Under the pieces are notes generated by a model. That model saw nothing but the letters and a program-made list of their open reading frames with translations. It ran no database searches and was not told the DNA's origin. Made by a program: the position numbers and the translations under genes. Positions 1-5,858 of a stretch of 5,858 bases of DNA are shown in pieces. The stretch comes from Candidatus Methylomirabilota bacterium (GTDB lineage: Bacteria > Methylomirabilota > Methylomirabilia > Methylomirabilales > JACPAU01), in contig JACPAU010000020.1 of assembly GCA_016180705.1 (NCBI GenBank), forward strand, positions 1 to 5,858, given 5' to 3'. Every line of letters starts with the position of its first letter. The first letter of the stretch is position 1.

Positions 1-78
1 GAAGTTGACCAGCTTGACCGGTCCTTCCATCTCCTGCAGACGATCTCGAATCGCCCGCCGATCCCGCTCCGACAGCAT
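1..78 (-). CDS. Thioredoxin/glutaredoxin-like protein, N-terminal fragment (runs off left edge)
   Basis: Only the first 26 codons are present, from an ATG at 76-78. The peptide opens MLSERDRRAIRDRLQEMEGP and continues VKLVNF to the window edge. An SER/EDR-x-AIRDRL helix followed by a G-P-V-K-L-V-x-F beta strand is the usual opening of the double-thioredoxin-fold protein disulfide oxidoreductase/glutaredoxin-like family. The CxxC active site would lie beyond the edge and cannot be seen. The start is supported by a GGGAG ribosome binding site (88-92) nine bases upstream. The gene follows the OsmC gene by 21 bp in the same direction, so it is probably co-transcribed, and it could supply reducing equivalents to that protein (inference). 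The family call rests on a short N-terminus only; another small thiol oxidoreductase is possible. Confidence 0.6.
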   Translation of the reverse strand, partial: MLSERDRRAIRDRLQEMEGPVKLVNF

Positions 79-99
79 GACCGCCTGCTCCCTCGCCTC

Positions 100-537
100 C
101 TAGCCCGAGGCCGGCTCCACGTCAACCTTCACGTCAATACCGCGCCGCACGCTCTGGGTGACCACGCAGAACTCCTCGAAGATTCCCAGGCACCGGCCCA
201 TGCGGTCGCGGTCCTCCGGGGCGACCTGGGACTGGATCTTCACCTGGATCCCGGCGATCCGGAGGCGCCCCTGCGGGTTGCGCTCGAGAGCGGCCTGCAC
301 GGTGGTGTGCATCCCTCGGACTGGGACCCGGGCCTTGCGGAGGCAGAAGAGCGCGCTGGCGCTGAGACAGTTCCCGACGGCTGCCGCGAGGAGCCTCGAG
401 GCGTTCGGCCCGTGATCCTCCCCGAGGGGCGGCGGCTCGTCCATCAGGAGGGAGGGGATCCCCGGGTGCTCGAAGTCCACCGAGAACTCGTAGCCCTGCT
501 TCAACTCAAGAGTGAGCGTGAAACCACCTTCCTCCAT
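100..537 (-). CDS. OsmC-family protein (thiol-dependent peroxidase-like)
   Basis: A 145-residue protein, the normal size for the OsmC/Ohr superfamily. Members are small cytoplasmic dimers that reduce organic hydroperoxides or related electrophiles with a reactive cysteine pair. Visible hallmarks are an N-terminal beta strand region (residues 6-22), a DEPPPLGEDHGPNASRLL segment (33-50) leading into the central helix with AAAVGNCLSAS and the first expected redox cysteine, Cys57, and a late EEFCVVTQSV segment with the partner cysteine, Cys124. Extra cysteines are Cys65 and Cys116. The spacing of Cys57 and Cys124 matches the peroxidatic/resolving pair of OsmC rather than Ohr. The ATG at 537 is preceded by a strong GGAGGG ribosome binding site (542-547). 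It starts 25 bp after the stop of the acyl-CoA synthetase fusion and is followed 21 bp later by a thioredoxin-like gene, placing it in the same operon. The real substrate and reductant are unknown; sequence alone does not separate a peroxidase from other OsmC-like proteins. Confidence 0.87.
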   Translation of the reverse strand: MEEGGFTLTLELKQGYEFSVDFEHPGIPSLLMDEPPPLGEDHGPNASRLLAAAVGNCLSASALFCLRKARVPVRGMHTTVQAALERNPQGRLRIAGIQVKIQSQVAPEDRDRMGRCLGIFEEFCVVTQSVRRGIDVKVDVEPASG

Positions 538-562
538 CGTTCCCTCCCCCCGCCTGATCCTG

Positions 563-3257
563 TCAGCCGTCCCTCCCGAGCATAGGCGGGGGCTCGAAGG
601 GGCTTACCCGGACCCGGGCATCCACGATGGTGCCACCCTTCGGGTGGACCCGGATCGGGTTCAGGTCCAGTTCGGCGACCTGGGGCAGGTCCTCCGCCAG
701 CGCGCTCACCCGGAGGAGTGCGTCCTCCAGGGCCTGGATATCCCCCGGCGGCGCGCCCCGGAACCCGGTGAGGAGAGGGACCGTCTTCAGGCTCCGGATC
801 ATCTCCGACGCGTCCTCCGGCGTGAGGGGGGCGAGGCGGACCGACACGTCCCGGAGGAGCTCGACCAGGACGCCCCCCGCGCCGCAGGCGACCACCGGAC
901 CAAACTGGGGATCGTGGACGACTCCCACGAGCATCTCCACCCCCTCCGGGACCATCCGCTGGACCAGGAAGCCCGTCAGCGGGTGCCCCTTGGAGGCCAG
1001 GGACCTCCTCCGGGCCCTCGAGGTCCAGGCGGACGCCCCCGAGGTCGGCCTTGTGCACGAGCCCGGGGGCGATGGCCTTCAGCGCGACCTGCCCGCCGAT
1101 CTCCCGTGCCGCCTCCCCCGCCTCCTCGGGAGTACCCACGACCCGCTGTGGGACCACGGGGAGCCCGTAACAGCCGAGGAGCCCGGCCACCTCGTCCGGC
1201 GTGAGCCACCCCTCCCCACGCTGCAGCGCCCCCGCCACGAGCGCCGCCGCCTCGTCGCGCCGGAGGCCTTCCAGGCGAGGCGGGGCGCTGGCAGGCCGCT
1301 CGCGCCACTCGCCGTACCGGGCGGCGCGGGAGAGCGCGATGGCGGCCGCCTCGGGGAAGGCATAGGACGGCACGCGCAGCTGCGCCGTCTGCAGGACCTC
1401 CGGGAACCCGCGCGCCGACATGAAGACGGTCAGCACCGGCTTGCTGCCCCCGAGCGCCCCCATCGCGTCGAGGATCGCCCGGGCCGCGTCCTCCGCCCGG
1501 GTGGTGAGCGGCTGGATGAAGATGACGATGAGCGCGTCCACGCTCGGGTCCGCGGCGACGATGCGCAGCGTCTCCCGGTAGTGCTCGCCCGTCGCCGAGG
1601 CGATCATGTCCACGGGGTTGCCCACGCTCGCCTCCGGAGGCAGGAGGCGGCGGAGCCGGGCCTGGGTCTCCTCCCAGAGGACGGGGACCTCCAGCCCCTC
1701 GCCCTCGCAGGCGTCCGCGCACAGGATCGCCGGCCCTCCCGCGTTCGTGATGATGGCGACGCGGCGACCCTTCGGCAGCGGCTGGTGCGCGAGGAGGGAT
1801 GCCACGTCGAACTGCTCTTCCAGGGTATCGGTCCGGTTCACGCCGGCCTGCCGGAACAGGGCGTCCACCGTGACGTCGGAGGCCGCGAGCAGCGCGCCCG
1901 TGTGGGAGGAGGTGGCCCGGACCCCGGCCGGCGAGCGGCCGCTCTTGACGGCGACGATCGGCTTCATCCGGGCGACGCGCCGGGCGATCCGGGAGAACTT
2001 CCGCGGGTTGCCGAAGGACTCGAGGTAGAGCAGGATCACGTCGGTGCGGGGGTCCTCCTCCCAGTAGCAGAGGAAGTCGTTGGCCGAGATGTCGGCCTTG
2101 TTCCCGACGGAGACGAAGGTGGAGAGCCCCAACCCAAGCGTCCTGGCGTACTCCATGATCGCGAGCCCCAGGGCCCCGCTCTGGGACAGGAAGCCGACCC
2201 GGCCGTCCGGCGGCGCCTCCGGGGCAAAGGTCGCGTTGAGGCGGACGGCGGGGTCGGTGTTCACGATCCCCAGGCAGTTCGGCCCGATCAGGCGCATCCC
2301 GGTCGCCCGGCAGAGCCGCACCAGTTCCGCCTGCCGCGCCCGCCCCTCCGCCCCCGTCTCCGCGAAGCCGGAGGAGATCACCACGAGCGCCCGGACCCCC
2401 TTCCGCCCGCACTGCTCCGCGGCCTGGACGACCCGGCCAGCCGGCACCGCGATGACCGCGAGGTCCACCGTTCCCGGGATCGCCTCTACGCTCGGATACG
2501 CGGGCACGCACTGCACGACGTCCGCGGCGGGGTTCACCGGATAGACGGGCCCCGCGAATCCGAAGCGGAGGAGGTTGTGGAAGAGCTCGCCCCCGACCGT
2601 CCCCCGCTGGCGCGAGGCCCCGATCACCGCGACGGCGCGGGGCGCGAAGAAGATCCGCAGCGCGCCCGCCGCGGCGATCCGGTCGCGCTGCTCGAAGTGC
2701 TCGCGCGCCTCCTCCGTCAGGGAGGTCGGGAAGGTGGCGTGCAGCCGTCCCGCGCCGGCCCGGACCTCGACGGGGAAGCCGGATTCCCGGAAGACCTCGA
2801 GCATCCGGAGGTTCTCCGGGATCATCTCCGCCTCGAAGACCCGGATCCCATTCGCCCCGCCGGCCTCGGCCAGGTGTCCGAGGAGGATGGTGCCCAGTCC
2901 CCGCCCCTGGTACTCGTCGGCGACGGCGAAGGCGACCTCGGCCCGATCCCCGTCCTTTCCCACATAGAGGGCATGGCCGACGATCCGCTCCTCGGGGCCG
3001 ATTGCGGCGACCAGCCCGAAGCTGCGCTCGTAGTCGACGGCGACCTCCCGCTTCGCCTCCGCCGCGAGGAAGTAGTCGCTGGTGGCGGAGAAGAAGCGGA
3101 GGGCCCGCGAATCCCGAGACAGCCCGCGGAAGAAGGCCAGGAGGCGCTCCTCGTCGTCCGGGCGGATGGGCCGGACGTGGACGGTGGAGCCGTCGCGGAG
3201 GACCACGTCGGTCTCGCGGGAGGCGGGATAGGTCCGGCGGCCAGCGCCTGTCGCCAT
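563..3257 (-). CDS. GNAT + NDP-forming acyl-CoA synthetase fusion (Pat/ADP-forming acetate-CoA ligase type), frame broken near 994-1004
   Basis: Start ATG at 3257, with TAGGAG (3266-3271) eight bases upstream. Frame one supplies residues 1-752. Domain order: a GNAT acetyltransferase (about 16-195) with the acetyl-CoA loop QGRGLG (Gln117, Gly120, Gly122); a CoA-binding Rossmann domain with AVAVIGAS (208-215); succinyl-CoA ligase-like domains with IGPNCLG (324-330), FLSQSGALG (356-364) and SVGNKADI (383-390); SSHTGA with His452, at the place of the phosphorylated histidine of ADP-forming acetyl-CoA synthetases; and an ATP-grasp domain starting near 683 with HKADLGGV (His735). After Val752 the frame turns to nonsense. 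The homologous sequence resumes in another frame from about 1000 (LASKGHPLTGFLVQRMVPEG) and runs to a TGA at 563-565, including ELDLNPIRV and DARVRV, the normal family C-terminus. About ten codons seem to be missing at the junction, so the intact product would be about 900 residues. Pat-type relatives acetylate and silence acetyl-CoA synthetase; GNAT-first order resembles the actinobacterial type. Either a damaged gene or a sequencing/assembly fault. Confidence 0.88.
994..1004 (-). other. Frameshift with probable ~29-bp deletion in the ATP-grasp domain
   Basis: On the minus strand the upstream frame encodes a good family sequence up to GPEEV (last codon 1002-1004). Downstream, LASKGHPLTGFLVQ is readable only in the frame reached by skipping one base. 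Relatives normally carry an amphipathic helix of about ten residues between these segments (family knowledge recalled, not aligned). A loss of about 29 bp would therefore explain both the missing helix and the frame change better than a one-base error. The site lies inside an imperfect inverted repeat at 992-1008 (GGAGG, seven bases, CCTCC), a hairpin of the kind that promotes polymerase slippage or read dropout. Without repair, translation continues in the wrong frame to a stop at 501-503, yielding a Gly/Pro/Arg-rich tail. Confidence 0.8.
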
Positions 3258-3265
3258 CGCCGCGG

Positions 3266-3271
3266 CTCCTA
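3266..3271 (-). promoter_or_regulatory. Ribosome binding site of the GNAT-acyl-CoA synthetase gene, overlapping the upstream stop codon
   Basis: TAGGAG on the minus strand sits eight bases before the ATG at 3257. Its first three bases are the TAG stop of the AcuA-like gene. This selects ATG 3257 over in-frame upstream starts such as the one at 3344, whose extra residues would overlap the preceding gene and do not look like the family. Ribosomes finishing the upstream gene stop on the binding site of the next one, which suggests translational coupling of the two acetyltransferases. Confidence 0.7.
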
Positions 3272-4669
3272 CCAGAGGGCGTCGGGGAAGGTGCAGACCC
3301 CCGCATCCTTCCCGACCTGCTTGACCATCCGGGGCGGCTCCCACGCTTCCCCTAGGATCCCGTCGTGGATGGCCCAGCTCCGCCCCCGCACGCTCCGCTC
3401 CGCCCCGGGCCGGCGAAAGGGCGTGGAGCCGTCGAGGAGCGCGAACAGGGTGCCTCCCGGCTGGAATTCCTGGTGGATCCGCTCCATCTCCTCACGCCCG
3501 GCCGCATAGCCGAAGCCGTAGCGCTCGTACAGGATCGCATTGTGGTAGAACATCGCGTTCAGCAGGACCCGGTCGCCGCCCATCCGGGCGGCGAACTCCT
3601 CCACCAACCGGACGGCCTCGCGGAGCAGGCGCAGCCCCCGCCGCGTCTGCCCGGGCGCAAGCCCCGCCTGCATCGCCCGCAACTCCTCGGGGACGTTCCG
3701 CCCCGCGGTCCCCAGGCGGTTCTCCCGCCCCTGCGGATCGCGGTCGACGCCGAAGCGCTCCGCCCGGGGGTTGCTGATGACGACGAAGGCCAGCTCGAGG
3801 TTCCGGAACGCCGACGCCTGGAGCTTCAGGAGGAAACAGAGGTCCCGGTCCTCCGGCCGGCTCCGGACCCCGACCCAGACCATCTCCTGGTCCGGCGGAC
3901 AGTCGAACTCCACCAGGCGGTTGCCGGCGCCGTCGGTGAAGGTGCGGGGATCGATGGCGAAGGCGGCGAGGAGCGCCATGGGGATGAGCCGCCGGTAGAC
4001 GGCTTCGCGCTCCTCGCGGGGGAGCCGGTTGATCTCCACCAGGGAGCGGGGCCCGACTCCTTCCAGGGAGGCCCCGAACAGCCGGAGGCGCCCCCGATCC
4101 ACCCGGTTACCGACCCGCACCAGGAACAGGCTCGCCGGATCATGATTGAGCCCGGGCTCCAGGGCGAGGGGGTACTCGGCAAAGCCCGCCCTCCGGAAGA
4201 GGGAAAGGAGCATCTGCCGATAGCCCCTCTTCGACCGCCCGCTCCCCAGCGTGTCCCACTCCTCGGGGTCCAAGGGAGCCAGCAGGATGCGCTCCTCCCA
4301 CGCCGGGTTGACGGCCGTCCGGAGGAGGGTGCTGCCGATCCCGTGTCCGCGCCAGGGACGGGCGACCTCCAGGGCCGCCACTTCGTAGAGCCCGGGGGGT
4401 CCTTCCCGCCCCCACCGGCTCTGCGGGTGGGGGAGGTTGAGGAAGACGAACCCGACGATCTCCTCCCCGGCGACGGCGACCGTCAACTCGCCCCCCGGCG
4501 TCCGGGCCATCCCGACCAGCGTCGCCCGGACCGCCTCGGGATCGTAGGCGAAGTCCTTCCCCAGCCCTTCGGCGATGCGCAGGCGCCCGAGCGCCTCCGG
4601 GGAGGGTTGGCCCTGGTACCGGACGGCCCGGGATCGCTCCCTGTCCTCCGCGCTCATCCCGACGATCAT
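3269..4669 (-). CDS. AcuA-like GNAT acetyltransferase with uncharacterised C-terminal domain
   Basis: 466 residues, about twice the length of Bacillus AcuA (around 210). Residues about 15-205 resemble AcuA: a VAVAGEEIVGFVFLN strand pair (64-78), YEVAALEV (95-102) and the acetyl-CoA loop WRGHGIG (Arg107, Gly110, Gly112). Then come the AcuA-specific stretch KRGYRQMLLSLFRRAGF (147-163) and HDPASLFLVRVGNRV (176-190), matching AcuA's HPANCLMARIGKNV region. AcuA acetylates a lysine of AMP-forming acetyl-CoA synthetase and switches it off; this protein may do likewise (inference). Residues about 210-466 match no family I recognise. They contain a hydrophobic VWVGV/CFLLKL/LELAFVVISN beta-rich stretch (264-300), a basic helix (341-362) and FYHNAILYERYGFGY (374-388), which resembles the last helix-strand of a GNAT fold, so this half may be a second, degenerate acetyltransferase-like domain. 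The gene begins 16 bp after the stress protein stop and ends 11 bp before the fusion gene. No clear ribosome binding site precedes ATG 4669; ATG 4657 is an alternative, and coupling to the upstream gene is likely. Confidence 0.8.
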   Translation of the reverse strand: MIVGMSAEDRERSRAVRYQGQPSPEALGRLRIAEGLGKDFAYDPEAVRATLVGMARTPGGELTVAVAGEEIVGFVFLNLPHPQSRWGREGPPGLYEVAALEVARPWRGHGIGSTLLRTAVNPAWEERILLAPLDPEEWDTLGSGRSKRGYRQMLLSLFRRAGFAEYPLALEPGLNHDPASLFLVRVGNRVDRGRLRLFGASLEGVGPRSLVEINRLPREEREAVYRRLIPMALLAAFAIDPRTFTDGAGNRLVEFDCPPDQEMVWVGVRSRPEDRDLCFLLKLQASAFRNLELAFVVISNPRAERFGVDRDPQGRENRLGTAGRNVPEELRAMQAGLAPGQTRRGLRLLREAVRLVEEFAARMGGDRVLLNAMFYHNAILYERYGFGYAAGREEMERIHQEFQPGGTLFALLDGSTPFRRPGAERSVRGRSWAIHDGILGEAWEPPRMVKQVGKDAGVCTFPDALW

Positions 4670-4675
4670 GCGCTG

Positions 4676-4702
4676 TCCGGGCGCCTCACGATCCGGGCGC
4701 CT
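4676..4702. repeat. 11-bp direct repeat at the stress-protein stop codon
   Basis: The sequence tccgggcgcct occurs at 4676-4686 and again at 4692-4702, five bases apart. One copy lies in the last codons of the universal stress protein gene (Gln-Ala-Pro-Gly), the other starts at its stop codon and fills the short gap before the AcuA-like gene. It contains the palindrome GGCGCC. It may be a chance local duplication that lengthened the gap; no known binding site is recognised. Confidence 0.4.
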
Positions 4703-5597
4703 GGACGGCGAGGACCGGGCAGGGGGCCCTGCGGATCACCGCCTCCGCCACGCTCCCCAGCAGCACGTGCGGGAGCCCCCGCCGCCCATGAGTCCCCATC
4801 ACGATCAGGTCGGCCCGCTCCGCCTCGGCCTCCGCGAGGATCGTCGCGGCCGGCGCCCCCATGGTCACCTTGCGGCGGACGGCGAGGCCCAGCCCCTCCA
4901 CCTCCCCCTGCTTCGACGCGAGGTCCCGATCGCGGGCCGCGATCTCCGCCTCCAGCCACTCCCCGGGGAGCGGGGCCGGTGGGCCGGGGGAGCCGACGAC
5001 CTGGGCGGCGCTGACCACGTGGAGCAGGAAGATCTCGGCCGCGAGCATGTCGGCCAGGAGGAGCGCGTAGCGCCAGGCCGCCTCCGACGTCGGGCCGAGG
5101 TCGGTCGCCCACAGGATCCGCTTCACCGCCGTCAGGGGACGGTCCGCCTGCCCCGCTCGGAGGGCGAGCACCGGGACCCGAGCGGTCCGGAGCACCGCCG
5201 CGGTGACGCTCCCCATCACGAGATGGACGAGGCCGGAGCGCCCGCGGGTGCCCATGACGATGAGGTCGGCCCCCTCGGCGGCGGCGGCGATCTGCTGGGC
5301 CGGGTCCCCCACGGCGAGCTGCACCTCGATCGCCAGGTACTGCCGCCACTCCACGGGAACGGCCTCCTCCAGCCAGGCCTGGAGACCCTCACGGGCGTCG
5401 CTGAGGACCGACTCCCGCGTCCGGCCCCTCCTCGCCTCAATCTCCCGGGCCAGGTCCACGAGCGGCACGGCGTGGAAGACGATAAGCCCCGCCTCGAGGC
5501 GGTTGGCCAGCCGCGCGGCGAGCGAGCAGGCCTGCTCGGCCGGAGGGGAGAAGTCGGTCGGGGCCAGGATCCGCTTGATCTTCGGCATCATGTCCAT
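4686..5597 (-). CDS. Universal stress protein with two UspA domains
   Basis: 303 residues with two complete Usp domains in tandem, a common arrangement. Domain 1 (about 5-147) begins KIKRILAPTDFS with Asp15 at the nucleotide pocket and carries the ATP-binding pattern G-2x-G-9x-G-S as Gly116, Gly119, Gly129 and Ser130, ending VPVLAL. Domain 2 (about 157-299) begins VKRILWATDLG with Asp166 and repeats the pattern at Gly268, Gly271, Gly281 and Ser282, ending CPVLAV. Both domains therefore look able to bind ATP, unlike the nucleotide-free UspA subclass. The linker and the start of domain 2's long helix (200-232) are Pro/Glu rich and charged. The start at 5597 has a strong GGAGGA ribosome binding site (5603-5608) five bases upstream. 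It is the first gene of the run after a 95-bp gap, so it probably lies next to the promoter. Usp proteins are soluble stress or energy-state effectors; in mycobacteria a Usp is a substrate of a GNAT lysine acetyltransferase, which makes the two acetyltransferases downstream notable. Confidence 0.93.
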   Translation of the reverse strand: MDMMPKIKRILAPTDFSPPAEQACSLAARLANRLEAGLIVFHAVPLVDLAREIEARRGRTRESVLSDAREGLQAWLEEAVPVEWRQYLAIEVQLAVGDPAQQIAAAAEGADLIVMGTRGRSGLVHLVMGSVTAAVLRTARVPVLALRAGQADRPLTAVKRILWATDLGPTSEAAWRYALLLADMLAAEIFLLHVVSAAQVVGSPGPPAPLPGEWLEAEIAARDRDLASKQGEVEGLGLAVRRKVTMGAPAATILAEAEAERADLIVMGTHGRRGLPHVLLGSVAEAVIRRAPCPVLAVQAPGS

Positions 5598-5692
5598 CGC
5601 TGTCCTCCGCGCCTGCCCTCGACGCTCTAGGCGAACAATCGGCTCCGGTCTTCGATCGCTAAAACCCCATCGGCCAGCTTCGGTACCGCCGG
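5598..5692 (-). promoter_or_regulatory. Intergenic gap, likely promoter region of the five-gene operon
   Basis: This 95-bp interval is by far the largest in the window and separates the ABC permease stop from the stress protein start. It includes a less GC-rich stretch (about 5620-5675, with aaaacccc and gaacaatc) and the GGAGGA ribosome binding site at 5603-5608. I see no convincing -35/-10 pair and no strong hairpin-plus-T terminator for the permease gene; the only possible stem (CGGC/GCCG on the minus strand) is four base pairs. Assigning a promoter here is inferred from gene spacing, not from a recognised motif. Confidence 0.35.
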
Positions 5693-5858
5693 CTATTCAT
5701 GCCGGAGTGCTTCGATTGGATCCAGGCGCGCGGCCTTTTGCGCCGGGAAGAAGCCGAAGACCACTCCCACCGCTGCCGAGAACAGGAATGCCACGGCAAC
5801 GATGCTCGGGTCAAAAACGAAGGGGACGCGCAAGAGGTCCGCAAGCCCCAGGGATGCC
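5693..5858 (-). CDS. ABC transporter permease, MacB/FtsX type, C-terminal fragment (runs off right edge)
   Basis: The minus strand reads 54 codons from the window edge to a TAG at 5693-5695. A polar segment, [15 protein letters not shown], is followed by a hydrophobic membrane helix ([17 protein letters not shown]) and then [17 protein letters not shown] at the end. The last transmembrane helix followed by [15 protein letters not shown] is the C-terminal signature of MacB/YknZ/LolC-like permeases (FtsX superfamily), which pair with an ATPase and often a membrane-fusion protein to export lipoproteins, peptides or drugs. The partners are outside the window, so the substrate cannot be stated. 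G+C here is lower (about 65% in 5701-5858 by hand count) and codons such as GTT, TTT, GCA and CAA are more frequent than in the downstream operon, which suggests a separate transcription unit. Confidence 0.85.
   Translation of the reverse strand, partial: ASLGLADLLRVPFVFDPSIVAVAFLFSAAVGVVFGFFPAQKAARLDPIEALRHE

Noticed and set aside
563..955. A separate 130-residue gene starting at ATG 955
   Set aside because: The sequence is the C-terminal part of the ATP-grasp domain, homologous residues (LASKGHPLTGFLVQR) continue upstream of the ATG in the same frame, and no ribosome binding site is needed to explain it. It is the displaced end of the larger gene.
990..1010. Programmed ribosomal frameshifting at the frame break
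   Set aside because: No slippery heptamer is visible, and about ten expected codons appear to be missing, which recoding would not explain.
3258..3344. Upstream start at 3344 for the fusion gene
   Set aside because: The added residues overlap the preceding gene, do not resemble the family, and the TAGGAG site at 3266-3271 fits the ATG at 3257.
627..3509. A 960-codon open frame on the plus strand antisense to the acetyltransferase genes
   Set aside because: It is a shadow of GC-rich minus-strand coding: the translation is Arg/Gly/Pro/Asp-rich with no recognisable domain, while the opposite strand encodes clear family motifs throughout.
3365..5014. A 549-codon plus-strand open frame
   Set aside because: Low-complexity Pro/Arg/Gly translation opposite the AcuA-like and stress-protein genes; the same GC-shadow effect.
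5660..5692. Rho-independent terminator after the permease gene
   Set aside because: Only a four-base-pair stem could be drawn on the minus strand, and the following T run is four bases; too weak to call.
5659..5844. A 61-codon minus-strand open frame at the right end
   Set aside because: It is out of frame with the clear permease C-terminus, which spans the same bases and ends at 5693; its translation is Ser/Arg/Trp-rich with no motif.

Overview
The window is a compact, very GC-rich bacterial segment (roughly 70% G+C, strongly GC-biased third codon positions) in which every supported gene reads leftward on the minus strand. It has no rRNA, tRNA, CRISPR array, IS element or other mobile signature. 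The composition and this mix of genes suggest an uncultured, soil- or sediment-type high-GC bacterium, perhaps of the Rokubacteria/NC10 (Methylomirabilota) kind. That placement is an impression from gene style, not something the sequence proves.

Read in transcription order, from right to left: the last 54 codons of a MacB/FtsX-type ABC transporter permease (5693-5858); a 95-bp gap; then a tightly packed run of five genes. These are a tandem-domain universal stress protein (4686-5597), an AcuA-like GNAT acetyltransferase with a large uncharacterised C-terminal extension (3269-4669), a GNAT + NDP-forming acyl-CoA synthetase fusion related to the Pat protein acetyltransferases and ADP-forming acetate-CoA ligases (563-3257), an OsmC-family thiol peroxidase-like protein (100-537), and the first 26 codons of a thioredoxin/glutaredoxin-like protein (1-78, running off the left edge). 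Gaps within the run are 16, 11, 25 and 21 bp, so one transcript starting in the 5598-5692 gap is likely.

The theme appears to be control of acetyl-CoA metabolism together with stress and thiol redox protection. In Bacillus, AcuA acetylates and inactivates acetyl-CoA synthetase; in enterics and actinomycetes, Pat-type fusions do the same. Here an AcuA-like and a Pat-like protein are adjacent, and the Pat-like one keeps the histidines used for phosphoryl transfer by true ADP-forming acetyl-CoA synthetases. The OsmC and thioredoxin-like proteins look like a peroxide/thiol module attached to the end of the operon.

The main anomaly is a break in the Pat-like gene near 994-1004. The ATP-grasp domain changes frame there and appears to have lost about ten codons, so the protein as written could not be made whole. 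The other points worth attention are the unassigned C-terminal half of the AcuA-like protein and the pairing of a universal stress protein with two acetyltransferases.
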